From Bacillus licheniformis DSM 13 = ATCC 14580 (lineage in GTDB: Bacteria > Bacillota > Bacilli > Bacillales > Bacillaceae): a DNA stretch of 64,000 nt. The notes under the pieces were generated by a model. The model saw only the letters and a list, made by a program, of their open reading frames with translations. It made no database searches and was not told the DNA's origin. Location of the stretch: assembly GCF_000011645.1 (NCBI RefSeq), contig NC_006270.3, positions 2,477,501 through 2,541,500 of the forward strand, in the 5' to 3' direction. The position numbers and the translations under genes were made by a program. Positions 45,000-53,347 of this stretch are shown here, one piece after another; positions within the stretch are counted from its first letter, which is position 1; each line of letters begins with the position of its first letter.

Positions 45000-45854
45000 T
45001 TAAAGTTGAATTGTACGCTTCGCTGATTTAACCGTGTTGTGGGCCAGCATTGTAATCGTCATCGGACCGACACCGCCCGGTACAGGTGTAATATAGGAAG
45101 CCTTTTCCTTCGCTTCTTCAAAATCGACATCACCGGCGAGCTTTCCGTTGTCAAGGCGGTTGACGCCGACATCGATGACGACGGCTCCCTCTTTAATTTG
45201 ATCCGCTTTGATGAAATTCGCCTTTCCGACAGCGACAATCAGAATGTCGGCTTTTTTTGTATGAGCCGTAATGTCGGCCGTTCTTGAATGGCAGTACGTA
45301 ACGGTTGCGTTTTCGTTCAAGAGCAGCTGCCCTACCGGCTTTCCGACGATATTGCTTCGTCCGACGACAACAACCTCTTTTCCCGACAGGTCAATCTCGG
45401 TTTTCTTTAAAAGCTCCACGATCCCCGCAGGCGTGCAAGGCAGAAACGTATCTTCGCCAAGCAGCATCTTCCCTACGTTTAATGGATGAAAACCGTCAAC
45501 ATCTTTCTCAGGGGATATTCTCTCGATCACCGCTTGTTCGGAAATATGATCCGGAAGAGGCAGCTGGACAAGAATTCCGTGAAAGTCGTCATTTTGATTG
45601 TACTGGTCAATCACTTCAAGAAGCTCCTGTTCAGTGAAGCTTGCATCGAAATGATCCAGCTGAAAACGAATCCCCATTGCTTCAGCTGCTTTTTTCTTTC
45701 CCCGTACATATGAAAGAGACGCCGGATCATCACCAATTAAAATAACGGCCAGTCCCGGGGTAACTCCTTGTTTTTTCAGCTCTTCAACTTCCTTGGCCAG
45801 CTGCCCGCGCTTTTCCTTTGCTGTTTCTTTCCCGTCGATGATGGTTGCTGTCAT
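45000..45854 (-). CDS. folD: Bifunctional methylene-THF dehydrogenase/cyclohydrolase FolD
   Basis: 284-residue enzyme interconverting methylene-, methenyl- and formyl-tetrahydrofolate in one-carbon metabolism. Catalytic Lys in LSYVRGKKKAAEAMG (about 50-64), QLPLPDHI, the PG-containing CTPAGIVELL, Rossmann motif VVVGRSNIVGKPVGQLLL and the terminal TPVPGGVGPMTITMLA are all present. ATG at 45854 (MTATIIDG) follows AGGAGG by 6 bases; the longer frame to 45905 is discarded. Confidence 0.97.
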   Translation of the reverse strand: MTATIIDGKETAKEKRGQLAKEVEELKKQGVTPGLAVILIGDDPASLSYVRGKKKAAEAMGIRFQLDHFDASFTEQELLEVIDQYNQNDDFHGILVQLPLPDHISEQAVIERISPEKDVDGFHPLNVGKMLLGEDTFLPCTPAGIVELLKKTEIDLSGKEVVVVGRSNIVGKPVGQLLLNENATVTYCHSRTADITAHTKKADILIVAVGKANFIKADQIKEGAVVIDVGVNRLDNGKLAGDVDFEEAKEKASYITPVPGGVGPMTITMLAHNTVKSAKRTIQL

Positions 45855-45870
45855 TTGCTCTCCTCCTAGA

Positions 45871-46260
45871 TTATTCAAGATCGGATTTAATGTTAGAAAG
45901 AACACCGTTTACAAACTTCGCCGACTTGTCATCACCAAATTGCTTTGCCAGTTCAATCGCTTCATTCATAGAGACGTTGACAGGTATGTCATCTAAAAAG
46001 ATCATTTCGTAGGCGGACAAACGCAAAATCGCGCGGTCGACATTCGCCAGCCTGTCAAGCTTCCAATTGACGAGATGCCGCTTGATCATCTCATCGATTT
46101 TCTCTTTGTTCTCTAAGACCCCGTAAACGAGCTGTTCGAAAAAAGCATCGCTTTCCTGCCCGTCCAAGGCATGCTGCATCGCTTCATTCGGTTCTATATC
46201 ACTGACATCAATCTGGAATAGTGACTGCAAAGCCTTTTCTCTTGCTGTTCTTCTTTTCAT
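45871..46260 (-). CDS. nusB: Transcription antitermination factor NusB
   Basis: All-helical RNA-binding protein of 129 residues that works with NusE at boxA in rRNA antitermination. MKRRTAREKALQSLFQIDV is the standard start; NWKLDRLANVDRAILRLSAYE and VSMNEAIELAKQFGDDKSAKF are conserved core blocks. ATG at 46260 chosen; the frame to 46320 has no ribosome site. Located 16 bases before folD. Confidence 0.96.
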   Translation of the reverse strand: MKRRTAREKALQSLFQIDVSDIEPNEAMQHALDGQESDAFFEQLVYGVLENKEKIDEMIKRHLVNWKLDRLANVDRAILRLSAYEMIFLDDIPVNVSMNEAIELAKQFGDDKSAKFVNGVLSNIKSDLE

Positions 46261-46507
46261 TCTTTCTTTTTCTCCTTTTACCCTCTTTGCTGCTTGCCGT
46301 TTAAGCCACAAAGAGATCATATCATATTTTTAGTCTTTCCGCATGCAAAAATCGCGGTTTTATCGTCAATAACCGAATAATAAGGAACAATCGTTTATTA
46401 TCATTCGTTTTTCGAACTTCTCAACAAACTCTCCGGTTATCTTATTTTTGATCGATATCGGCGGAAAGATGCTTTTAAACGTCATTTTTTAAAACGGAAC
46501 ATGAAAA

Positions 46508-46535
46508 AACCAAAGGGCCGTCATTCCCCTTGGTT
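46508..46535 (-). terminator. Terminator of yqhY (accB-accC-yqhY unit)
   Basis: Stem AACCAAAGGG / CCCCTTGGTT with an 8-base loop, then TTTTTT on the minus strand, 17 bases after yqhY. The 290 bases between nusB and yqhY otherwise carry only the nusB upstream region. Confidence 0.85.
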
Positions 46536-46551
46536 CTTCCACTTCACCGCA

Positions 46552-46962
46552 CTACATCTCTTGATCGATTTCCACCTCGTGCGTTTTTGAATCGAATTGA
46601 ATGCCAACGATGTGAATATTGATTTCATTAATCGAAAGAGCTGTCATATTGAGAAGCGTCTGGCGGATATTATCCTGAACGGCATTCGCAACTTTAGGAA
46701 TCGACACGCCAAACATCATCACGCAATAAACATCAATGATAATTCCGTCATCGGACAAATCAACTTTGACGCCTTTGCCGTGATTCTTTTTTCCAAACCG
46801 TTCTACGACACCTGTCGCAAAATTGCCGCGCATTTCAGCTACGCCTTCAACTTCGGAAGCTGCGATTCCGGCAATGACTTCAATCACTTCCGGAGCGATT
46901 TCCACTTTTCCCAAATGATTGTCTTCATGGCTCATTTCCAATAAGCTGTTGTCGTCTTTCAA
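46552..46962 (-). CDS. yqhY: YqhY, Asp23/Gls24-family protein
   Basis: 136 residues. The Asp23 domain core VIEVIAGIAASEVEGVAEM and GVKVDLSDDGIIIDVYCV is clear, ending with the acidic EVEIDQEM. The gene always travels with accB-accC in Firmicutes and is thought to restrain acetyl-CoA carboxylase; its loss in B. subtilis selects suppressors in acc genes. TTG at 46962 follows GGAGG by 9 bases and gives the length of the homologue; GTG at 46971 overlaps the Shine-Dalgarno. Confidence 0.93.
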   Translation of the reverse strand: MKDDNSLLEMSHEDNHLGKVEIAPEVIEVIAGIAASEVEGVAEMRGNFATGVVERFGKKNHGKGVKVDLSDDGIIIDVYCVMMFGVSIPKVANAVQDNIRQTLLNMTALSINEINIHIVGIQFDSKTHEVEIDQEM

Positions 46963-46982
46963 TATGTTCACCTCCGTTAAAA

Positions 46983-48335
46983 TTACGACCCCATTACATC
47001 ATATATTTCTAAAAACTTCGTATTAAATTCTCCGCTTACGAATGTTTCGTGCTCAAGCAGCTTCAGATGGAACGGTATCGTCGTATGAACGCCTTCGATG
47101 ACGAATTCGCTCAGCGCTCTTTTCATCCTTGAAACAGCTTCTTCCCTCGTCTTTCCGTAAGTGATGACTTTGGCAATCATGCTGTCGTAATAAGGGGGAA
47201 TCGAGTATCCCGGATAAGCCGCGGAGTCCACTCTGACGCCGAGCCCTCCCGGAGGCAGATACATCTCGATTTTTCCCGGAGAAGGCATGAAGTTTTTCTC
47301 AGGGTTTTCCGCATTAATCCGGCATTCGATTGCCCATCCGTTAAAGGTGACTTCATCCTGGGTGAGGGTTAATTTTTCGCCTGACGCCACTCTGATCTGC
47401 TCTTTAATCAAATCAACGCCCGTCACCATCTCTGTCACCGGATGCTCAACCTGAATGCGCGTGTTCATTTCCATAAAGTAGAACTTCTGCTCGCGGTAAT
47501 CGTAAATAAATTCTACCGTTCCCGCTCCCGTGTACTTCACGGCTTCAGCCGCTTTGACAGCGGCCTGCCCCATCTGCTCCCTGATTCCTTCATCCAGAGC
47601 AGGTGAAGGGGTTTCTTCAAGCAGCTTTTGGAGCCTTCTTTGGATTGAGCAGTCGCGTTCCCCCAAATGAATCGTGTTTCCGTGTGTGTCTGCAAGCACT
47701 TGGATTTCGACGTGTCTGAAATCTTCAATGTATTTTTCAATGTACACACCCGGGTTGCCGAAAGCGGTGGCAGCTTCCTGCTGAGTGATTTTAATGCCGT
47801 TGATCAGCTCTTCTTCCGTCCGGGCGACCCTGATTCCTTTTCCGCCGCCCCCGGCAGTTGCCTTTATAATGACAGGATACCCTATATCGCGGGCCAATGA
47901 AACCGCATCTTCAATATCTTCAATAATTCCTTTGGAGCCCGGTACGATCGGAACACCGGCCTGCTGCATTGTTTCCCTTGCAACATCCTTTGTCCCCATC
48001 TTGGAAATCGCGTCTGCTGTCGGCCCGACAAAGGTTACATTTACCTCTTCGCAAAGCTCGGCAAAATCGGCGTTTTCTGCCAGGAAGCCGTAGCCGGGGT
48101 GAATCGCATCAGCACCGGTCATTTTGGCGACGCTGACGATGTTCGTTATATTCAAGTAGCTGTCTTTTGAAAGCTTAGGTCCGATGCAAAATGCTTCATC
48201 AGCCATCTGAACATGGAGCGCCTCTCTGTCGGCCTCGGAAAAGACGGCTACCGTTTCAATCCCCAGTTCTTTACAAGCTCTGATAATCCTGACAGCAATT
48301 TCTCCCCTGTTCGCAATTAATAGCTTTTTGATCAT
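46983..48335 (-). CDS. accC: Acetyl-CoA carboxylase, biotin carboxylase subunit
   Basis: ATP-grasp enzyme of 450 residues that carboxylates biotin on AccB. N-terminal KKLLIANRGEIAVRIIRACK, glycine loop KATAGGGGKGIRVAR (about 159-173), and the active-site ERDCSIQRRLQKLLEE and MEMNTRIQVEHPVTE blocks are present. Lies 11 bases after accB and 20 before yqhY. Supplies malonyl-CoA for fatty acid synthesis, and possibly carboxybiotin for YqjD. Confidence 0.97.
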   Translation of the reverse strand: MIKKLLIANRGEIAVRIIRACKELGIETVAVFSEADREALHVQMADEAFCIGPKLSKDSYLNITNIVSVAKMTGADAIHPGYGFLAENADFAELCEEVNVTFVGPTADAISKMGTKDVARETMQQAGVPIVPGSKGIIEDIEDAVSLARDIGYPVIIKATAGGGGKGIRVARTEEELINGIKITQQEAATAFGNPGVYIEKYIEDFRHVEIQVLADTHGNTIHLGERDCSIQRRLQKLLEETPSPALDEGIREQMGQAAVKAAEAVKYTGAGTVEFIYDYREQKFYFMEMNTRIQVEHPVTEMVTGVDLIKEQIRVASGEKLTLTQDEVTFNGWAIECRINAENPEKNFMPSPGKIEMYLPPGGLGVRVDSAAYPGYSIPPYYDSMIAKVITYGKTREEAVSRMKRALSEFVIEGVHTTIPFHLKLLEHETFVSGEFNTKFLEIYDVMGS

Positions 48336-48346
48336 CTTATTGCTCC

Positions 48347-48826
48347 TTACTCTGCTTTTACTAAAAATAAAGGTTGTCCGTATTCAACCAGCTGGCCGTT
48401 TTCAACTAATACTTCAACGATCTCGCCTTTCACTTCGGCTTCGATCTCATTGAAGAGCTTCATCGCTTCCACAATGCAGACGACAGAGGACTCTGTTACC
48501 TTCGAGCCGACTGTTACGTAAGGGTCGGCTTCAGGCGAAGAAGATGCATAAAACGTTCCAACCATCGGAGAGGTGATCTTGTGGAAGTTTCCGCCTTCTT
48601 TTGCCGCTTCTTCTTTTGCAGGCGCATCCTGAACAGGCGCTTGCTTGGCCTGAGCTTCCGGAGCCGGTGCCTGAACAGGCGCCGCAGCCACTTGCTGAAT
48701 GGTTTGCACGGTTCCGCTTTGTTTTTTCAGTTCAACCTTCGATCCTTCGTTTTCGTATGTAAATTCATTTATCGAAGATTCATCAATTAATTTTATCAAC
48801 TGTCTGATTTCATCAATGTTTAACAT
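48347..48826 (-). CDS. accB: Biotin carboxyl carrier protein of acetyl-CoA carboxylase
   Basis: 159 residues. N-terminal helix LNIDEIRQLIKLIDESSINE, an Ala/Pro/Gln-rich linker (about 45-85), and the biotinyl domain with SPMVGTFYASSSPEA and the biotinylated lysine in VEAMKLFNEIEAEVKGEI (about 120). First gene of the accB-accC-yqhY unit. Confidence 0.97.
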   Translation of the reverse strand: MLNIDEIRQLIKLIDESSINEFTYENEGSKVELKKQSGTVQTIQQVAAAPVQAPAPEAQAKQAPVQDAPAKEEAAKEGGNFHKITSPMVGTFYASSSPEADPYVTVGSKVTESSVVCIVEAMKLFNEIEAEVKGEIVEVLVENGQLVEYGQPLFLVKAE

Positions 48827-48968
48827 GCTATCGCACTCCTAATGAAAAAGATTTTACGCATTTATCAGTTAGTACTAAAAGTACATACTATATTCATCTT
48901 ACAGGAGAGGAATGCCGAATTCAACTACAATCATGGACGCCCTGCACCAACAGGGGCCTTAGGCATAA

Positions 48969-48996
48969 AAAAATCCCGCTTTTTGCAAGCGGGATA
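48969..48996 (-). terminator. Terminator of the spoIIIA operon
   Basis: Stem ATCCCGCTT / AAGCGGGAT with a 5-base loop and a run of seven T on the minus strand, directly after spoIIIAH. Confidence 0.92.
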
Positions 48997-48999
48997 GGT

Positions 49000-49638
49000 T
49001 TAATCTGCTGGCTCGAACGTTACAGCCACATCGTTTAAGTTTTTCACTTCTTTTGCGACGATGTCGATGATATCGGTGGCAGCGGCTTTCGAGTGCTCCT
49101 TCGCCTTCACCGTAATATTGACTTTATCGCCGTCGGCGTTGACCAAGGCGTCTTTATAGCCTTTTGTTTTGATGAGGGTTTCAAGGGTCTTTTCCGTTCC
49201 TTCAGCTTCGCTGAGCTCTGTCATCTTGTCGTAAGCTTCGCTTTTTTCTTTTGCCGTCGCTTTATCGCTTCTGACGATTTCGGTTAATTCCTCCCTCTCC
49301 CTGCTGCGCTGATCGTCCATTTCCATGCGGTATGTTGTGAATAAATCTTCATCACCCGATGATTCCTCTGTGACAACCTCTCCGTTCTGCTCACTCGCAG
49401 ACGTTTCTTTATCTTTTGTATCTTTCCCTTTAGTTTTGTCTTTAGCAGGCGCGGTATCATCTTTGCCATCCTTGGCAGGCTCTTCTTTCATCGGTTTTTC
49501 TTTTTCAGCGGCAACTTGTTCCTTGTCATCAACCGTGACGACATTTTCTCCTTCGGGCGACATAATGTAGTAGACACTCAGTACAACGACGAGACTTAAC
49601 ATGGTTAAAAGCCAAACCGTTTGTTTTTTCAGCATCAT
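49000..49638 (-). CDS. spoIIIAH: SpoIIIAH, engulfment channel protein
   Basis: Mother-cell membrane protein of 212 residues that binds forespore SpoIIQ across the intermembrane space. Membrane segment TVWLLTMLSLVVVLSVYYIM (about 7-26), then a long charged Lys/Glu/Asp linker (about 30-110) and a C-terminal ring-forming domain like YscJ/FliF (about 120-212, KDALVNADGDKVNITVKA). Last gene of the operon. Confidence 0.95.
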   Translation of the reverse strand: MMLKKQTVWLLTMLSLVVVLSVYYIMSPEGENVVTVDDKEQVAAEKEKPMKEEPAKDGKDDTAPAKDKTKGKDTKDKETSASEQNGEVVTEESSGDEDLFTTYRMEMDDQRSREREELTEIVRSDKATAKEKSEAYDKMTELSEAEGTEKTLETLIKTKGYKDALVNADGDKVNITVKAKEHSKAAATDIIDIVAKEVKNLNDVAVTFEPAD

Positions 49639-50334
49639 TTATGAATCCTCCTTCATTTTTTTAGGGGCAACAGCGACGCGGTGGCTCGGAACATCAAGAA
49701 CCCTTGTCACTGCTTCAATAATGGTCTTTTTTATTTGAACGTTGTCGACTCCCTGAGCGACAACGAGAACACCCCTGATATCGGGCTTTTTCGTCTGAAC
49801 GACGACAGGCGTCTCTTTATCTCCGTTTTTGATGATGACGATTTCTTCGTCTGAAGACATTTCAGACACCGTCCGCTTGCCTCCCTGTTTATCTGTCTCA
49901 TTCGTTGAAGTTTCCTGGGTTTTTCTGTTTTTCTCGAATATTTTCAATGAGGTTGCATCAACATTGACGACGATTGACACGTCCTCAACGCCGATGATGG
50001 TTTCCAATATGTCTTTGAGCTGATTTTCATATTCCTGTTCGTAATCTTGGATCGATTCCTTCGGTTTGTCATCTGAGGCGGGCTTGAACACTTCTTTTTC
50101 TCCTTCACCGCTCTGTACGGTGCTTTCAGACGTAGCTTTTTGTGAAGCCGCCGGCTGATCTGCCGCTGGCTCTTGGGAAGGTTCGGAAGAGAAGATCTGG
50201 CTGACGAGCATGAAGGAAACGCCGAGAACAAAAAGCAGCAGAAAGTAGTGATATTTCGTCAGCTTTTTTCCGTCTTTCTCGTCTTTCGGGAGCAGGTGGC
50301 CGATCAGCTTTTCGATCCAGGTTCTTTTATTCAT
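49639..50334 (-). CDS. spoIIIAG: SpoIIIAG, ring-forming channel protein
   Basis: 231 residues. One membrane helix at about 30-48 (HYFLLLFVLGVSFMLVSQIF), a Ser/Glu/Gln-rich linker, then a ring-building domain with IETIIGVEDVSIVVNVDATS-like strands and the beta insertion. SpoIIIAG forms large rings in vitro and is thought to line the feeding channel. Overlaps spoIIIAF by 8 bases and abuts spoIIIAH. Confidence 0.95.
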   Translation of the reverse strand: MNKRTWIEKLIGHLLPKDEKDGKKLTKYHYFLLLFVLGVSFMLVSQIFSSEPSQEPAADQPAASQKATSESTVQSGEGEKEVFKPASDDKPKESIQDYEQEYENQLKDILETIIGVEDVSIVVNVDATSLKIFEKNRKTQETSTNETDKQGGKRTVSEMSSDEEIVIIKNGDKETPVVVQTKKPDIRGVLVVAQGVDNVQIKKTIIEAVTRVLDVPSHRVAVAPKKMKEDS

Positions 50335-50956
50335 TGCCGCTTCGTTCTCCCCCTTCGATATGAACTGTAATCTTGTCGGGGCTTATTTCCCAGATGCCTG
50401 CTAGCTGTTCTCTGACTTCCCCCGTCTCTTTCTTTTCTCTTTCCTGCATGGACTGGTAGCTCCGGTCCGTATTGATCTCGACAGGAGCGACGGCTTGGAC
50501 CGTTTTTTCCGATGCTGGTTTCAAGAATACCGAGACTTCCGCATGCTTACTGAGGTCTTTCTCTGTTTTCAGCTGGCTGTCAGAAGAGACCTCGACTCGG
50601 TCTATCTTGTATTTGTCGCTTGTAAACCTGCCCTCTGCGTTCTTTTCCAATTGAACAGCCATCTGTTCTAAGATATATGCTTGTTGTGAGGCTTGTATTT
50701 CTTTTTTTTCTGAATTCAGCTGATTTTTTATTTCGTTTGACTGAACTTGTCCGTTTTTTGTAAGCTTCTCAAAAATCACATCCGGATCTGTCCTGAATAA
50801 AGAGAAGATCGGGTTCAGTATTACAACGATCAAGAGCAGGCTGATCACCATTTTCGCGTATTTTTGCATGCTCGAATTCGGCAGAAGCATATCGATGACG
50901 ATCGCCATCAGAATAAATAGAATAATATTCGTGAGCCACTCTGTCAGAAATTCCAT
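50327..50956 (-). CDS. spoIIIAF: SpoIIIAF, channel membrane protein
   Basis: 209 residues with two N-terminal membrane helices (LTEWLTNIILFILMAIVIDM and MVISLLLIVVILNPIF) and a soluble ring-building domain exposed to the intermembrane space. ATG at 50956 (MEFLTEW) follows GGAGGG by 5 bases. The frame is open for another 80 codons upstream into spoIIIAE, but that part is Arg/His-rich and out of keeping with the family, so it is rejected. Confidence 0.94.
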   Translation of the reverse strand: MEFLTEWLTNIILFILMAIVIDMLLPNSSMQKYAKMVISLLLIVVILNPIFSLFRTDPDVIFEKLTKNGQVQSNEIKNQLNSEKKEIQASQQAYILEQMAVQLEKNAEGRFTSDKYKIDRVEVSSDSQLKTEKDLSKHAEVSVFLKPASEKTVQAVAPVEINTDRSYQSMQEREKKETGEVREQLAGIWEISPDKITVHIEGGERSGNE

Positions 50957-50967
50957 CTCATCCCTCC

Positions 50968-52173
50968 CTACTTCATCATCATCGTCAGATTCCCCGCTGT
51001 AATGATCACGGTTAAGCTTAAGAAAAACATCAGCGAAACGATGGCCATGGCCGCGAAAATGTAGATGACGCTTTTGCTGATGACATCCAGGCAGCTGATA
51101 ACCGGGCCGCCTCCGAGAGGCTGGAGAACCGCCGCGGCAATTTTGTATATGAGCGCGAGGGAAAGGATTTTGATCGCGGGAAAGGCTGCGATGCAAATTA
51201 AGATTGCCACACCGAGTATCCCGACGGTGTTTTTCAGCAGGAGAGACGCGCTGATCACCGTGTCTGTCGCTTCGGTAAACATGCGGCCCAATACGGGGAT
51301 GAAGTTTCCGGTAATGAATTTTGCCGTCCGCAAAGTAATGCCGTCCGTCACTGCGGCTGAGGCGCCCTGAACCGAGATGACACCGAGGAATACGGTCAAA
51401 AATGCAGCCAGCGTGCCGATCGCCGCATTTCTGAGGAGCTGGGCCAGCTGTGTGACTTTATATTGGTCCGTCATCGTGCTGACAATGCTTAAAATCGCTG
51501 ATAAAAATAAAAGCGGCAACACGATATATTGGATAAACAAGCCGCTCGTGTTCATGAGAAAAAGAATGACCGGATGAAAGAATGCGGCTGAGGCGGCTCC
51601 CCCCGAAGTCGCCATCAGCGCCAGAAGCAGAGGTACGAGCGACAGGATAAAGCTTGTCATCGTCTGAATCGCTTCATTCGCATATGTGACGGCAACCCGA
51701 AAGCTGTTGAGCGCAAGAATAATCAGCACCATGTAGACAATTGCATACGCCACTTTGCTGACGGTGCTTTGTTGAAACGCGTTTTGCAAAAGCTGAAGCA
51801 GGACGCAGAAGATGGTCAACAGGATCAGCGTCCCCAGCAGTTTCCCGTTAGCCAGCACTTCATGGAACAAGTAGGAAAACAGCGCTTTGCCCCATTCCTC
51901 AGGCGAAAAGTGCTTTTCTCCTTTGACAAATTCAAGCAGGCTTCCTTTTTGACTTTCGGGAAGGTGTCCCCCATACTCTGTCAAAATGTTGTTCCAGAAC
52001 TCCCCGACCCGGTCTAGTTCCAAACCTTCAGCCTGCTCTCTTGCAATGGCTTCTGCCGATTCTTCTGCAGCGGTTTCCCCAGCCGGCTCCGCTTCTTTTG
52101 GCGAAGCTTGTACATTATGCGCTCCAAAGCATACGATTCCGATGACCAAGAGCCAGAACAGAAAACGCTTCAC
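50968..52173 (-). CDS. spoIIIAE: SpoIIIAE, polytopic membrane protein
   Basis: 401 residues. A signal peptide (about 1-23, ending VQA) leads to an acidic segment and then about seven to eight membrane helices from residue 95 onward (LLGTLILLTIFCVLLQLL, ILSLVPLLLALMATSGG, AIVSLMFFLSLTVIITAG). It is thought to form the membrane base of the SpoIIIA-SpoIIQ channel. Lies 21 bases after spoIIIAD. Confidence 0.95.
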   Translation of the reverse strand: MKRFLFWLLVIGIVCFGAHNVQASPKEAEPAGETAAEESAEAIAREQAEGLELDRVGEFWNNILTEYGGHLPESQKGSLLEFVKGEKHFSPEEWGKALFSYLFHEVLANGKLLGTLILLTIFCVLLQLLQNAFQQSTVSKVAYAIVYMVLIILALNSFRVAVTYANEAIQTMTSFILSLVPLLLALMATSGGAASAAFFHPVILFLMNTSGLFIQYIVLPLLFLSAILSIVSTMTDQYKVTQLAQLLRNAAIGTLAAFLTVFLGVISVQGASAAVTDGITLRTAKFITGNFIPVLGRMFTEATDTVISASLLLKNTVGILGVAILICIAAFPAIKILSLALIYKIAAAVLQPLGGGPVISCLDVISKSVIYIFAAMAIVSLMFFLSLTVIITAGNLTMMMK

Positions 52174-52194
52174 TCAGGAAATCCTCCTTTCTGA

Positions 52195-52590
52195 CTAAGA
52201 CATGGAAGGGATGAGTCCGATGATCGTTTCGATAATCACGGTTAAAATAGGCACAGCCATGACTAAGATGAGGATTTTGCCTGCCAATTCGATCTTCGAA
52301 GCAATCGCACCCTGTCCGGCATCCTTTGTCAGCTGGGCGCCAAACTCCGCAATATAAGCAATCCCGATAATCTTCAAAATCGTTTCGACATACATCATGT
52401 TGATGTTGGCATTGGCAGCTATTTTTTCAATCATCCGAATGATTTCGTAGACCTGATCTACTAAGAATAAAAAAATCGTGCAGCCGGCAAAAACGACAAT
52501 CAAAAAAGCAAACGTCGGTTTTTGCTCTTTCACAATCAAGCTGAGGAAGGTGGCGATCATTCCCAGTCCTACGATTTGAACGATTTCAAT
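52195..52590 (-). CDS. spoIIIAD: SpoIIIAD, membrane protein, probable ATT start
   Basis: Small membrane protein with segments FAFLIVVFAGCTIFLFLVDQ and LAGKILILVMAVPILTVIIE. The conserved N-terminal block IEIVQIVGLG is encoded upstream of the first ATG (52560). No ATG, GTG or TTG is in frame between the stop at 52603-52605 and that ATG. ATT at 52588-52590 lies 7 bases after AGGGGGG, an ideal ribosome-site distance, so initiation at ATT (131 residues) is the likely choice. If ATG at 52560 is used, the protein is 121 residues and lacks the conserved start. Confidence 0.85.
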   Translation of the reverse strand: MEIVQIVGLGMIATFLSLIVKEQKPTFAFLIVVFAGCTIFLFLVDQVYEIIRMIEKIAANANINMMYVETILKIIGIAYIAEFGAQLTKDAGQGAIASKIELAGKILILVMAVPILTVIIETIIGLIPSMS

Positions 52591-52602
52591 GAGTGAGCCC
52601 CC

Positions 52603-52809
52603 CTATCCTTGAAATAGAAAGACAGCTTTTATCTTTTGGAATAGATCATCGACAACAGTTGCCACCATGAACAATATATAAATGAATCCTAAAAGCGTGA
52701 CCCATTGGGCATATTCCTTCTTCCCCATTTGATCCAGTATGGTGTGAAGAAAAGCGACGACGATCCCGACGCCGGCAATTTGAAAAATAATATTTACGTC
52801 TACTCCCAT
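52603..52809 (-). CDS. spoIIIAC: SpoIIIAC, small membrane protein
   Basis: 68 residues with two membrane helices (NIIFQIAGVGIVVAFLHTIL and WVTLLGFIYILFMVATVV). Nearly identical to B. subtilis SpoIIIAC as I recall it, with the QMGKKEYAQW loop between helices. Part of the mother-cell channel complex needed for sigma-G activity in the forespore. Confidence 0.94.
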   Translation of the reverse strand: MGVDVNIIFQIAGVGIVVAFLHTILDQMGKKEYAQWVTLLGFIYILFMVATVVDDLFQKIKAVFLFQG

Positions 52810-52831
52810 TTCGTGTATGCTCCCCTCTTCA

Positions 52832-53347
52832 TTACATCAATAGAAGAATCAGTAGCAGTCCCGTCAAAAATCCAAGGCTTTTGACCATTTTTTCATTTTT
52901 CGCCTGGGCGAGATTTGCTTCAGCTTCCTCTGTCTCTAAATGGGTTAACGCCAGTTTGATATGTTTTTGCTGAGAAATCAGATCATGACGGCCCAGCGTT
53001 TCGCCGAATTGCCGTAAAATCTCGTATTCTTTCTTTTTAAGAGCCGTTTCGGGCCATACTTTCTCCAGGCTGTCTTCCCATGCCGTCCCTGCTGAAGCGC
53101 TGCCTTTTTCAAGCTGTTCTGCAAATGTCTGAAACAAAGAGGCTACCGGCTCGGTAAGCTGGTGTGCGATCTGTTTTGATGCCTGACGGAGCGGTGTATG
53201 CCCGTACATGATTTCAGCCTCCAAAGACTGCAAAGCGGCCAACAGCTGGCGGATTTGCTTCGGCCTTTCCCTGAAAGGCTTCGCCATTTCAAATCCTGTC
53301 CATGTGGCTGCTGCCAAAATAAGCACGGCACCTAAAAGCTTCAGCAT
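52832..53347 (-). CDS. spoIIIAB: SpoIIIAB, channel protein with GspF-like domain
   Basis: 171 residues: an N-terminal membrane helix (LLGAVLILAAATWTGFEMA), a helical cytoplasmic domain resembling the type II secretion platform protein GspF (PKQIRQLLAALQSLEAEIMY), and a C-terminal membrane helix (LGFLTGLLLILLLM). Overlaps the end of spoIIIAA by 7 bases. Confidence 0.94.
   Translation of the reverse strand: MLKLLGAVLILAAATWTGFEMAKPFRERPKQIRQLLAALQSLEAEIMYGHTPLRQASKQIAHQLTEPVASLFQTFAEQLEKGSASAGTAWEDSLEKVWPETALKKKEYEILRQFGETLGRHDLISQQKHIKLALTHLETEEAEANLAQAKNEKMVKSLGFLTGLLLILLLM

Noticed and set aside
50957..51196. 80-codon N-terminal extension of spoIIIAF
   Set aside because: The extra residues are Arg/His-rich, overlap spoIIIAE out of frame, and a good ribosome site precedes the shorter start at 50956.
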